DNA of 64,000 bases from Halomonas sp. A40-4 (GTDB lineage Bacteria; Pseudomonadota; Gammaproteobacteria; Pseudomonadales; Halomonadaceae): positions 3,596,001-3,660,000 of the forward strand of contig NZ_CP065230.1 of NCBI RefSeq assembly GCF_015767635.1. The letters run 5' to 3'. This document shows, one piece after another, positions 56,215 to 64,000 of this stretch (its first letter is position 1; the number at the start of each line of letters is the position of its first letter). Position numbers and translations under genes: made by a program. Under the pieces are notes generated by a model. It was not told the DNA's origin. It saw only the letters and a list, made by a program, of their open reading frames with translations, and searched no databases.

Positions 56215-57744
56215 ATGACGGGCATTATTAATAGCGACAACACACATCATCTCGCCATACCGGCCCTGCCGGGTTTTCTGCAGAACGACCTGGACCAATG
56301 CGCCAGGCTGCCATCGCTGCCAACGGTGGCGATCCGCGTCCTGGAAGTTGCAGGCTACCCCGATGCGACCCTTAATGATTATGCCAATGCCATCGAGCAG
56401 GATCCGGCACTGACCTTGCGGTTGATTTCATTGGCCAATAGCGCTTTTTATGCCCGTCAACAAACAGAAACGCATTCGTGTCGGGAAGCTACGTCGCGAC
56501 TCGGGCTGGACGCCACGCTGGCCGCGGTGCTGAGTTTTAGCTTATGGCGTGACCGCCAGTCAGGTGACCTGATTCAGCGTATTTGGGGGCGCTCCATTGT
56601 GTCGGCCCTGGCGGCCCGCTCCCTTGCAGAACAGCTGTGCCCCGAGGAGGCCAGCTTTGTATTTACCGCGGCACTGCTCCAGGACATCGGCATGCTGGCA
56701 TTGCTAGCGGTTTACCCCAAAGACGCCCATGACCTGTACGCAAACACCACCTTTTCCCATGCGCAACTCAGTCGTGGCGAACACCTGCGCTTCGGCTGTG
56801 ACCACTCATCGGTTGGCAGTTGGCTCGCCGCCAAGTGGGGGGTGCCGGTTTCGCTGGCCCAAGCCATCAGCGCCAGCCACGATGAGATTGGAACTCAGAA
56901 AGAGACTTACTTACTGTGCCTGCGTCTTTCAGGCCCTATCGCCGATACGTGGCTGTCGGCCAACCCCAGTCAAGCGTTGGCGACCCTATTGCGTCAGTTG
57001 AGTCCGGTGGTGACGACGCCTGCTATCTCACTAAGCGACTTGCTAAAAAACGTCCAATCCCAACTGCCCCTTTTAACCAATCTCTTCGAACTTACCGTCC
57101 CTTCCTCGCACGATACCGAGGCGTTGATCATCCAGGCACAGCAGTTACTCTTTCAGCAGACATTTGTGCTCAACGCCCGGTTGAATGCCCAACAGCAGGA
57201 GCTCGATGAGCTCCAGCAACGCCAGACGGAACTGGAAGAACGTAGCCGACGGGATCCGCTCACCGGACTTTCCAATCGCGCCTGGCTGGAAGAACAGCTG
57301 CACAAACGTTTTGAATATTGCCAAACGCACGACCACACCATGTCAGTGGTGTTTATCGATCTGGACCATTTCAAGAAGCTCAATGACCGCTTTGGCCACC
57401 AGACCGGTGACCGCGTACTGGAGCGCTTCGGCCGCGTACTCGGCTCGCTGGTTCGCGAGGGGGATTTAGCCGGCCGCTACGGGGGCGAAGAATTTTTGAT
57501 CATTCTGCCCGATGAGTCGGCCAAGGGAGCACAACGTTTCGCCAAGCGGATTGCCAAGCGCCTTGCCGAAACGCCCATGGAAACGGTTGATGGCAAGCCC
57601 CTTTTCGTATCGGTTTCCATCGGCATTGCCTGCCTTAGCGACGGCGGCTTTGGCAACGGCAGAGAACTTATCGATGCCGCAGACCAGAGCATGTACTACA
57701 TCAAACGCAATGGGCGCGGCGGCATTTCGCTTTATGGGCACTAA
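56215..57744 (+). CDS. HDOD-GGDEF diguanylate cyclase
   Basis: This 509-residue protein has an HDOD domain (about 35-235, opening LPSLPTVAIRVLEVAGYPDATL), a coiled-coil linker rich in Gln/Glu (about 310-350, LNAQQQELDELQQRQTELEE) and a GGDEF domain (about 355-505). The active site is GGEEF, and an inhibitory site REGD lies five residues before it. It should make c-di-GMP, with HDOD as the regulatory part. I start it at the ATG behind AAAAGGAG in preference to the GTG at 56197. It is divergent from the EAL protein gene, so the two may set c-di-GMP in opposite directions. Confidence 0.91.
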   Translation: MTGIINSDNTHHLAIPALPGFLQNDLDQCARLPSLPTVAIRVLEVAGYPDATLNDYANAIEQDPALTLRLISLANSAFYARQQTETHSCREATSRLGLDATLAAVLSFSLWRDRQSGDLIQRIWGRSIVSALAARSLAEQLCPEEASFVFTAALLQDIGMLALLAVYPKDAHDLYANTTFSHAQLSRGEHLRFGCDHSSVGSWLAAKWGVPVSLAQAISASHDEIGTQKETYLLCLRLSGPIADTWLSANPSQALATLLRQLSPVVTTPAISLSDLLKNVQSQLPLLTNLFELTVPSSHDTEALIIQAQQLLFQQTFVLNARLNAQQQELDELQQRQTELEERSRRDPLTGLSNRAWLEEQLHKRFEYCQTHDHTMSVVFIDLDHFKKLNDRFGHQTGDRVLERFGRVLGSLVREGDLAGRYGGEEFLIILPDESAKGAQRFAKRIAKRLAETPMETVDGKPLFVSVSIGIACLSDGGFGNGRELIDAADQSMYYIKRNGRGGISLYGH

Positions 57745-57768
57745 CGATGCATTGCGCAGGGCCCGGGG

Positions 57769-59073
57769 TTAGCGATTCATCGCATAGGGCAGGTACAGCG
57801 CAATACTCGGGAAAAGATGCAGCAAGGCAACCGCCACCAGCATCAAGAGAAAGAACGGCAGCGTTGCTTTGGTGATGGTCAGGATATCCTTCCCGGTGAG
57901 GCCTTGTATCACGAAGAGATTAAAGCCCACGGGCGGCGTGATTTGCGACATCTCGACCACAATCACCAGATAAATCCCAAACCAGATAAGGTCAAACCCG
58001 GCAGCGCTGACCAGCGGCATGATAATCGAGGTGACCAGCAGAATCAGCGAAATGCCGTCCAGAAAGCACCCCATCACCAGCAACAGCACCGTTAGCGCCA
58101 ATAGCAGCATGGTGGGCGACAGGCCCATTTCCCCAATCGCTTGCGCCAGCTTCATCGGGACCTGGGTAAAGCCCATGGCCGAGGTAAGAAACGATGCCCC
58201 GGCGATGATAAAAGCGATCATGCACGCCGTGCGCACCGCTGCGAAAAGCGAGGATTGAAATATCTCGCGGTTGAAATGCCCATTCGAACGAGCAATCAAC
58301 ATCGATAGCACCACCCCGACCGCCGCCGCCTCGGTGGGCGACGCCAAGCCGCCGTAGATCGACACAATAATCCCGCCAATCAACAACAGGATGGGGATCA
58401 GCGACCAGGTATTACGCAGCTTTTCGGCAAAGCTCATTCCCGACTCGTCATTGCCGGTCAGCCCGGCACGGTTGCCCTTGAGCAGCGACCAAAGCACCAG
58501 ATAGCCCATGAACATCGAAAGAATCATGAGGCCAGGACCAATACCCGCCATGAACAGCCGCGAGATGGATTGCTCGGTCACGACGCCATAGACAATCAGC
58601 ACGATGGAGGGAGGAATCAACAACCCCAGTGTCGAGGCACTAGCCAGAGTGCCGATCGCCATCTGCGGGTCGTAACCCCGGCGTTCCAGCTCCGGTAAGG
58701 TCATCTTGCCCACCGTGGCACAGGTGGCCGCCGACGAGCCACACACCGCCGCGAACATGCCACTGCCGATGATATTGGTGTGTAGCAAACGCCCGGGGAA
58801 CCGGTTTAACCAGGGCGAAAGCCCACGAAACATGTTGTCGGCCAGCCCCGAGCGGAACAGGATCTCGCCCATCCAGATGAACATCGGCAGCGCGGTGAGA
58901 TCCCAACCGTAACTCGCCCCCCAGAAATCAGACGCCAGCACCGGGCCTGGTTCAAACGAGCTGAACAGTGAGAGCGCTATCCAGGCGGTACCAATCAACG
59001 CAAAGGCTATCCAAACGCCGCTGCCCAACAGCACCAGCAGGGTCAGGATGGTGACGACACTAAGTAGCAGCAC
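57769..59073 (-). CDS. TRAP transporter large membrane subunit DctM (second system)
   Basis: This 434-residue membrane protein has about twelve hydrophobic segments and DctM blocks: SFEPGPVLASDFWG, LTALPMFIWMGEILFRSGL, FAAVCGSSAATCATVGKMTLPELERRGY and TLASASTLGLLIPPSIVLIVYG. The start is GTG at 59073 with GGGAG seven bases upstream; the nearby ATG is in another frame. It follows the DctQ gene after 19 bases. Paired with the nearby pxp genes, it is a candidate importer of 5-oxoproline or a related acid. Confidence 0.9.
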   Translation of the reverse strand: MLLLSVVTILTLLVLLGSGVWIAFALIGTAWIALSLFSSFEPGPVLASDFWGASYGWDLTALPMFIWMGEILFRSGLADNMFRGLSPWLNRFPGRLLHTNIIGSGMFAAVCGSSAATCATVGKMTLPELERRGYDPQMAIGTLASASTLGLLIPPSIVLIVYGVVTEQSISRLFMAGIGPGLMILSMFMGYLVLWSLLKGNRAGLTGNDESGMSFAEKLRNTWSLIPILLLIGGIIVSIYGGLASPTEAAAVGVVLSMLIARSNGHFNREIFQSSLFAAVRTACMIAFIIAGASFLTSAMGFTQVPMKLAQAIGEMGLSPTMLLLALTVLLLVMGCFLDGISLILLVTSIIMPLVSAAGFDLIWFGIYLVIVVEMSQITPPVGFNLFVIQGLTGKDILTITKATLPFFLLMLVAVALLHLFPSIALYLPYAMNR

Positions 59074-59092
59074 AGGGCATCTCCCACAAGGT

Positions 59093-59656
59093 TCAGGGGT
59101 CGTTGTTTTCTTCGCTGGCCATGACTTCGCGAAAACGTGATGGGTCCTTGAATGCCAGGCGCAGCGCCATCACCAGCGCCTCGCCCAGCGCCAAACACAG
59201 CAAGGCAACGCCGGTCACCAACACGGCTTGGGGAATCCACAGCGGAATCGACAAAAAGCCTGAGGAAACATCGTTATAGGCGATGCTTTCGCGGATCAAC
59301 GCAATCAACCCGTAGCAGAGCAGCAGGCTAAGCGTCATCGCCACCATCAAGCCAAACACCTCGAACCAGACTCGGAGCGTCGAGGGAAGCCGGGTAATCA
59401 GCAAGGTTACCCGGATATGGGCGTGGTGGACGAAGGTATACGCCAAGCCTAGAAAGGTGGCACCAACCAGCAGATAAGATGCCATTTCAGAGACGCCGGT
59501 GATGCTGATGTTTAGTCGCGCGCTACCGACCATGACCAGTAGCGCATCGACCAACCTAGAAAACACCTGGGTCGAGACCAGCGCGCAAATCGCGATCATG
59601 CAAAGCGCAGCGCCCCAGGCACCCAGGCGATAAAGCTTATCGAATTTGAACGTCAT
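59093..59656 (-). CDS. TRAP transporter small membrane subunit DctQ (second system)
   Basis: This 187-residue protein has four membrane segments and the DctQ pattern (VSEMASYLLVGATFLGLAYTFVHHAHIRVTLL). I start it at MTFKFDKLYRLG because AAGAGG lies eight bases upstream. A GTG 51 bases earlier would also be in frame but has no site. A 35-residue C-terminal tail after the last membrane segment (KDPSRFREVMASEENNDP at its end) is longer than usual. Confidence 0.85.
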   Translation of the reverse strand: MTFKFDKLYRLGAWGAALCMIAICALVSTQVFSRLVDALLVMVGSARLNISITGVSEMASYLLVGATFLGLAYTFVHHAHIRVTLLITRLPSTLRVWFEVFGLMVAMTLSLLLCYGLIALIRESIAYNDVSSGFLSIPLWIPQAVLVTGVALLCLALGEALVMALRLAFKDPSRFREVMASEENNDP

Positions 59657-59713
59657 CGGTTTGGCCTCTTGCGCGCAAAGCGGCGCAGTATCTGCGCCGC
59701 TCAACACAGGTCA

Positions 59714-60697
59714 TCAATCCTCAAGTTGATCACGGTATGACTGCAGCGCTTCCTTGGCTTGATCGTCAGCCCGGGATTCCCAATCGGCAAACAGTTCATC
59801 ACCCGCTTCCTGCAGTGCCTCCCCCACATCCTCGTTGGGTTCGGAAACGGTGATGCCGTTTTCTTTCAATATCGCCAGGCTTTCCTGGTTATCTTCGCGG
59901 CTCATTTCCCAGCCGCGCTCTTCGGCTTTCTCGGCCGCTTCCATCAAGGCATCCTGGGTGTCTTCGTCCAGCTGGTCAAAGCTGCGCTGGTTGATGAACA
60001 CGATGTTCTTGGGTAGCCAGAGGTTGGCATCGGTGTAATGCGAGACGTAATCCCAGGCAGCCATCGAATTGCCCGTGGAACTCGAGGTGATCATGGCATC
60101 TACCCGGCCGGTGCTGAACGCTGTGGGGATATCGGACTCTTCCGTTTCGGTCGGGCTGCCCCCCAGGTTTTCGATAAACCGCTGAGTATTGATATTGGGC
60201 GCCCGCACACGCAAGCCGTCAAATTGATCCGGGTCGGTCAGCTCTTCAGCGGTATAGATACCCTGAGCAGGCCAGGGTACCGCGTAAAGCGGAATCAGGC
60301 CTTCTTCCTCAAACAGATCACTGATGATTGGCTTGGTGGCTTCCCAAAGCGCATAAGCTTCTTCATAGCCTCCGGCCACACCGGGTAGGGTATCCACCTC
60401 AAAAATCGGGTTTTCATTGGAGAGTACCGAGAGGAATATCTCCCCTGCGGCAATGGTGCCACGGCGTACCGATGGCTTGATTTCGCCGTGAGAAACGAGG
60501 GCACCACCGCTTTGCACGTTAATGGTCAGGTCCCCATCCGTTGCCTCGGCAACGTCTTCGGCGAACTGCTTGGTGTTTTGGGTATGAAAACTGGCATCGC
60601 CGTAAGGCGTTGCCATGGTCCATTCGGCGGCCTGAGCGGTCGCGGCGATGCTACATGCCGTGACCAGAAGCAGCGGCGTTGCAATGCGGGTACGCAT
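59714..60697 (-). CDS. TRAP transporter substrate-binding protein DctP (second system)
   Basis: This 327-residue periplasmic protein has a signal peptide ending at about residue 23 (ATAQA|AEW). DctP blocks are SHGEIKPSVRRGTIAAGEIF, FDGLRVRAPNINTQRF with the carboxylate-binding Arg, and IPTAFSTGRVDAMITSS. It is the first gene of the leftward TRAP operon and is transcribed away from pxpABC. The acid it binds is unknown; pyroglutamate is suggested by context. Confidence 0.9.
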   Translation of the reverse strand: MRTRIATPLLLVTACSIAATAQAAEWTMATPYGDASFHTQNTKQFAEDVAEATDGDLTINVQSGGALVSHGEIKPSVRRGTIAAGEIFLSVLSNENPIFEVDTLPGVAGGYEEAYALWEATKPIISDLFEEEGLIPLYAVPWPAQGIYTAEELTDPDQFDGLRVRAPNINTQRFIENLGGSPTETEESDIPTAFSTGRVDAMITSSSTGNSMAAWDYVSHYTDANLWLPKNIVFINQRSFDQLDEDTQDALMEAAEKAEERGWEMSREDNQESLAILKENGITVSEPNEDVGEALQEAGDELFADWESRADDQAKEALQSYRDQLED

Positions 60698-61014
60698 GAT
60701 TAAGCCCTCGTGTCGATAGGTTAGTACCTTGTGGTGTTACTGCACGCTTGACGTAGGCGGTGCTTTTCATCACCTTCAAGCCTATAGCCTAGTGCCGTTG
60801 ATAATCTTATGAGATTTCGTCGTCAACCTTTTTTCCACGAAATAACAGCACGATAGATAGCGCATCAAGGCGTAACGCCAGCTAAAAGCTTGGCAGTGCC
60901 GCCAACGACTTCATATATTGAATAAATGCTTGATCGCTTTTTTTAATGACCATGGCTCTTTGATGACCATAGCTCTTTGATGAGAATAGCTCTTTGATAA
61001 CTACAGGAGGCCCT
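60698..61014. other. Divergent regulatory region between the TRAP operon and pxpABC
   Basis: This 317-base gap must hold both divergent promoters. Its right end carries three 17-bp tandem repeats (listed separately) and the AGGAGG site of pxpA. No regulator gene or RNA is visible in it. Confidence 0.6.
60946..60996 (+). repeat. Three tandem 17-bp repeats upstream of pxpA
   Basis: ATGACCATGGCTCTTTG (60946), ATGACCATAGCTCTTTG (60963) and ATGAGAATAGCTCTTTG (60980) follow each other without gaps and differ at one to three positions. The array ends 18 bases before the pxpA ATG, just ahead of the AGGAGG site, and is preceded by a run of T. Confidence 0.92.
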
Positions 61015-61767
61015 ATGCCCCTTCCGCTTCTCAACTGCGACATGGGTGAAAGCTTTGGCAACTGGTCGATTGGCCTGGACGACGAGGTGATGCCCTTTGT
61101 TGACTGCGCCAACATTGCCTGCGGCTATCATGCCTCCGACCCCCACGTCATGCGCCGCACGGTCAAACTCGCGGCTCGACACGGTGTGCGTATTGGCGCG
61201 CACCCCGGCTACCCTGACCTGATGGGCTTTGGTCGCCGCTCCATGGCCTGTTCACAAAGCGAGGTCGAGGATATGGTGCTCTACCAGATTGGCGCTCTGG
61301 CGGGTATCTGCCAGGCGGAGGGCACTCAGTTGAGCTACATCAAACCCCATGGCGCGCTCTACAACGATATGGCGGCCAACCCTGAACTGCTTGAAGGCGT
61401 GATGCGCGCAGTGCATGCCTATGACCCCGGCCTGCCGCTCATGATCATGGCCACTGCCAACCCCGAGCCGCACCGCGAGTTAGCCGCCAAGCTGAGGGTC
61501 AACCTGTGGTTCGAGACCTTTGCCGACCGGGCCTATGAAGCCAACGGCCACCTGGCCTCACGGCGGCTGCCCGATGCGGTCCACCATGAGCAGGCCACGA
61601 TCGTCGACCAGGCCGTCATGCTGGCCAAAGGCGAACCCCTCACCGCCCGCGACGGAACCTCGCTGTCGTTACCCTGCGATACGCTTTGCGTTCACGGCGA
61701 CAACCCCGAGTCTGTCGCCGCCGTGCGCGCCATCCGCGATGCATTTAATAATCTGGGGGCAGCATGA
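61015..61767 (+). CDS. pxpA: 5-oxoprolinase subunit A (LamB/YcsF family)
   Basis: This 250-residue protein has the LamB/YcsF signature: [38 protein letters not shown] at the N-terminus, then [28 protein letters not shown] and [16 protein letters not shown]. With PxpB and PxpC it forms the ATP-dependent 5-oxoprolinase, which opens 5-oxoproline to glutamate. I start it at the ATG directly behind a perfect AGGAGG; the frame opens 21 bases earlier without a site. Its stop overlaps the pxpB start (ATGA). Confidence 0.95.
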   Translation: MPLPLLNCDMGESFGNWSIGLDDEVMPFVDCANIACGYHASDPHVMRRTVKLAARHGVRIGAHPGYPDLMGFGRRSMACSQSEVEDMVLYQIGALAGICQAEGTQLSYIKPHGALYNDMAANPELLEGVMRAVHAYDPGLPLMIMATANPEPHRELAAKLRVNLWFETFADRAYEANGHLASRRLPDAVHHEQATIVDQAVMLAKGEPLTARDGTSLSLPCDTLCVHGDNPESVAAVRAIRDAFNNLGAA

Positions 61768-62468
61768 AGCTGCGTATCGAAACCGCCGGGATGGAAGCCT
61801 TGATGGTACGCCTTTTCGATACCATCGACGTCAGCAACATGGCCTGGATTCTGGCGGCTGACCAGGCGCTGCGCGATGCTTTTGGCGAGGCGCTGGTCGA
61901 TTTGCTGCCGTCCTATACGACGCTGTTACTGCATTATGACTGCCGAACGCTTAGCCACCTCGACGCCCAGGCACGCGTGCAGGACGCCCTGACGGGCCTG
62001 ACGCCCGCCGATACCCAGCAAGGCCAGCACCATGAGATCCCCGTCTGGTACGACGAGAGCGTCGGGCCGGATCTTGAGCGGGTGGCCAAGCGCGCGGGCA
62101 TCAGCATTGCCGAGCTGGTTGATCAGCACTGCCAAGACGACTACTGCGTGTTCGCGCTGGGCTTTGCGCCGGGGTACGGCTTCATGGGCTTGGTGAATGA
62201 CACCATTGCGACACCACGCCTGACCACTCCCAGGCGGCACGTGGCCGCCGGTAGCGTCGGCATCGCCGATCGTCAAACGGCCATTTACCCACTCCCCTCT
62301 CCCGGCGGATGGAACGTGTTGGGCCGCACGGCAGTGCCGCTATTCGAACACGCCAAACGCGGGGAACCGCTATTGCGTCCAGGCGACAGCGTACGCTTCC
62401 GGTCTATCTCCCGCGCCGACTTTGAGGCCCAGGGTGGCGATACCACGCCAATGGAGGAACGCTCGTGA
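61764..62468 (+). CDS. pxpB: 5-oxoprolinase subunit B
   Basis: This 234-residue protein of the KipI/allophanate-hydrolase-subunit-1 family has a cyclophilin-like C-terminal domain with [49 protein letters not shown]. It acts with PxpC as the catalytic complex of 5-oxoprolinase. Translation is coupled on both sides: ATGA overlap with pxpA and GTGA overlap with pxpC. Confidence 0.95.
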   Translation: MKLRIETAGMEALMVRLFDTIDVSNMAWILAADQALRDAFGEALVDLLPSYTTLLLHYDCRTLSHLDAQARVQDALTGLTPADTQQGQHHEIPVWYDESVGPDLERVAKRAGISIAELVDQHCQDDYCVFALGFAPGYGFMGLVNDTIATPRLTTPRRHVAAGSVGIADRQTAIYPLPSPGGWNVLGRTAVPLFEHAKRGEPLLRPGDSVRFRSISRADFEAQGGDTTPMEERS

Positions 62469-63400
62469 GCCAGGCAGGATTAGTGGTAAAAAAGGCAGGG
62501 CCGCTGGCATTGGTTCAAGACGCAGGACGCTTTGGCGTGGGTCATCTGGGTGTCACCCAGGGCGGGGCTGCCGACTGGATCGCATTTCATTGGGCCAACT
62601 GGCTACTGGGCAACCCGCTCAACAGCGCTGCCCTTGAAATTGTCATGGGAGGTGGCCTGACGCTGGAAGCCGAGGACGAGGTAACGCTGGCACTGGCCGG
62701 TGCCGACCTGGCTGCCACCCTTGACGGCAAACCACTCGCACCCAACGCCAGCTTCAGCTTGCGCTCAGGACAGGAGTTGGCCTTTAAGCAGCCACGTCAG
62801 GGGTTACGCGCTTACCTGGCTTTTCCCGGGGGCCTGGATGCACCCGAGGTGCTTGGCAGCCGTTCGTGCACGGTCCGCGAGCAATTAGGCGGCCTGCAGG
62901 AGAACGGTCAGCCGCTCATGGCGGGCGAGCGCCTGACGTGGCGGGGAAGCTCTCAACCACCACGCACGCTGCCTGAAAACCTGACCCCGCTCATGCCAAC
63001 GTCCGGCTGCCGCCTGCCCATCGTGCTTGGCTCCCAGGTAGCCAGTTTTTCCGGCAACAGCCTGTATCAGGCGTTTAATACGCCCTGGCAGGTCGATAAC
63101 CGCGCCGACCGCATGGGCATTCGCCTGACCGGGCCGGTGCTTGGCGGCACGCTAAAGGGCATCGTTTCGGAGGGTATACCGCTGGGCGCCGTACAGGTCC
63201 CCCCCGACGGCCAGCCCATTGTGCTGATGAACGACCGCCAGACCATTGGCGGCTACCCACGCCTGGGGGCGTTGACACCAACCGCCTGTGCCACGCTTGC
63301 CCAGTGCCTGCCGGGCACCCAGGTATGGCTGACGCCGGTCAGCGTCAGCCAGGCCCAAGCCGCCTACCGTCGACAGTTCGCCCGCTGGATCTCCGATTAG
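62465..63400 (+). CDS. pxpC: 5-oxoprolinase subunit C
   Basis: This 311-residue protein of the KipA/allophanate-hydrolase-subunit-2 family has LALVQDAGRFGVGHLGVTQGGAADW at the N-terminus, LAFPGGLDAPEVLGSRSCTVREQLGG in the middle and a SEGIPLGAVQVPPDGQPIVLMNDRQTIGGYPRLG signature near residue 240. It completes the PxpABC complex. The start is GTG overlapping the pxpB stop. Its own stop overlaps the stop of the convergent hmp gene by four bases. Confidence 0.95.
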   Translation: MSQAGLVVKKAGPLALVQDAGRFGVGHLGVTQGGAADWIAFHWANWLLGNPLNSAALEIVMGGGLTLEAEDEVTLALAGADLAATLDGKPLAPNASFSLRSGQELAFKQPRQGLRAYLAFPGGLDAPEVLGSRSCTVREQLGGLQENGQPLMAGERLTWRGSSQPPRTLPENLTPLMPTSGCRLPIVLGSQVASFSGNSLYQAFNTPWQVDNRADRMGIRLTGPVLGGTLKGIVSEGIPLGAVQVPPDGQPIVLMNDRQTIGGYPRLGALTPTACATLAQCLPGTQVWLTPVSVSQAQAAYRRQFARWISD

Positions 63401-64000
63401 GCCGCGTTAAGCGGCATGGCGGGACCGAAGTGCTCATAGTGGCGATGTGAATCCGCCACGCCCAGTTGCTTCAGCGCCTGCTCGACACCTTCCATCATGC
63501 CATGGGGGCCAACGAAGTAGCAGTGCGCGCCTTCGGGTAAATAATCGGCCAGCAGCGCCTGGTGGAGACGCCCTTGATGGTCGCCTTCGTCGCCTTGCTC
63601 AAATACGGTCACCAGCGTGAACTGTGCCGGATAGGCCTTTTCAAGCGCGCGTAGCTCATCGGCAAAGGCCCAATATTCAGGGCTTTGTGCCGCGTGCAGA
63701 TAGACCACCCGGCGGCCCTGGCCAAGTGCCTGTTTGGCGATCGGCAGCAGCGGGGTCTGCCCCACACCGCCGCTGATCAGCATCAGCGGTGCGTCACCGG
63801 GTACCAGCGTCATCTCACCCGCCGGAGGAAGTAACTCGACAACCCCGCCATTGGCTAACTGATCGTGGAAGTAACGGCTCACGCGACCATCGCTCTCGCG
63901 CTTGATCGACACCCGGTAGGCGCGGCCGTTGGGTGTTGCCGACAGGCTATAGTGGCGGTGCACCGGCTCGCCGTCGATGGTCACCTTGACGCCGATGTAC
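63397..64000 (-). CDS. hmp: Flavohemoprotein (nitric oxide dioxygenase), C-terminal part; 5' end outside window
   Basis: The visible 200 codons form the reductase half of Hmp: an FAD-binding segment HRHYSLSATPNGRAYRVSIKRE, PAGEMTLVP, the NAD-binding SGGVGQTPLLPIAK, YFVGPHGMMEGVEQAL and the typical C-terminus HYEHFGP. The globin half lies beyond the right edge; a GTG at 63984 is inside the gene and not its start. Hmp oxidises nitric oxide to nitrate with NADH. A stand-alone ferredoxin reductase is less likely given the Hmp-like ending. Confidence 0.9.
   Translation of the reverse strand, partial: YIGVKVTIDGEPVHRHYSLSATPNGRAYRVSIKRESDGRVSRYFHDQLANGGVVELLPPAGEMTLVPGDAPLMLISGGVGQTPLLPIAKQALGQGRRVVYLHAAQSPEYWAFADELRALEKAYPAQFTLVTVFEQGDEGDHQGRLHQALLADYLPEGAHCYFVGPHGMMEGVEQALKQLGVADSHRHYEHFGPAMPLNAA

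Overview
The window is a gene-dense, moderately high-GC proteobacterial chromosome segment. The protein set fits a halophilic gammaproteobacterium of the Halomonas/Vreelandella group: a GbdR-type betaine-responsive regulator, a creatinase/ectoine-hydrolase-like M24 protein, several TRAP transporters, PhoX, a DUF6482 protein and many oxidative catabolic modules. This assignment is an inference from gene content. I see no rRNA, tRNA, CRISPR array, insertion sequence or prophage.

Layout. 1-9900: the 3'-truncated gbdR, an ABM monooxygenase, a divergent cryptochrome/photolyase, gabD plus an APC permease with a divergent MocR regulator, an SLT-like lipoprotein behind a cluster of DnaA-box-like 9-mers, and an M24 creatinase-like enzyme. 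9985-14700: a small unknown gene, then a YfcC-type carrier, a DUF1028 protein and an M20 carbamoylase-type amidohydrolase, closed by a convergent FadR-type regulator. 14866-23473: housekeeping and stress genes (OYE reductase, TspO, a short ZipA-C-like protein, YbiT ABC-F, a duplicated CbiX, an HDAC-like deacetylase, a frameshifted chaC, an AidB-like acyl-CoA dehydrogenase). 23577-29975: a tandem glycine riboswitch, a D-amino-acid dehydrogenase, a LysR regulator, a TRAP transporter and a VanX/DdpX-type D,D-dipeptidase, which together look like a scavenging module for D-Ala-D-Ala and D-amino acids. 30215-37196: ydfG, a PAS-GGDEF protein, a LysR remnant, phoX with a Pho box, ybaN, a DUF6482 protein and mgtE.

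37273-51710 is a complete myo-inositol catabolic region. A leftward unit runs from the ABC importer through a TIM-barrel isomerase, iolC fused to a DUF2090 aldolase, iolD, iolE and mmsA to a Gfo/Idh/MocA dehydrogenase. A rightward unit carries an RpiR-type iolR, iolG and iolB. Two GGAA-N6-TTCC-like operators lie in the divergent promoter. The products convert inositol to DHAP and acetyl-CoA.

51810-64000: a TauE/SafE permease, a HAD phosphatase, two large c-di-GMP signalling proteins, a second TRAP transporter divergent from pxpABC (5-oxoprolinase), and the C-terminal half of hmp at the window edge. Short tandem repeats sit directly upstream of three start codons (photolyase, dctM, pxpA), and three convergent gene pairs overlap through their stop codons.
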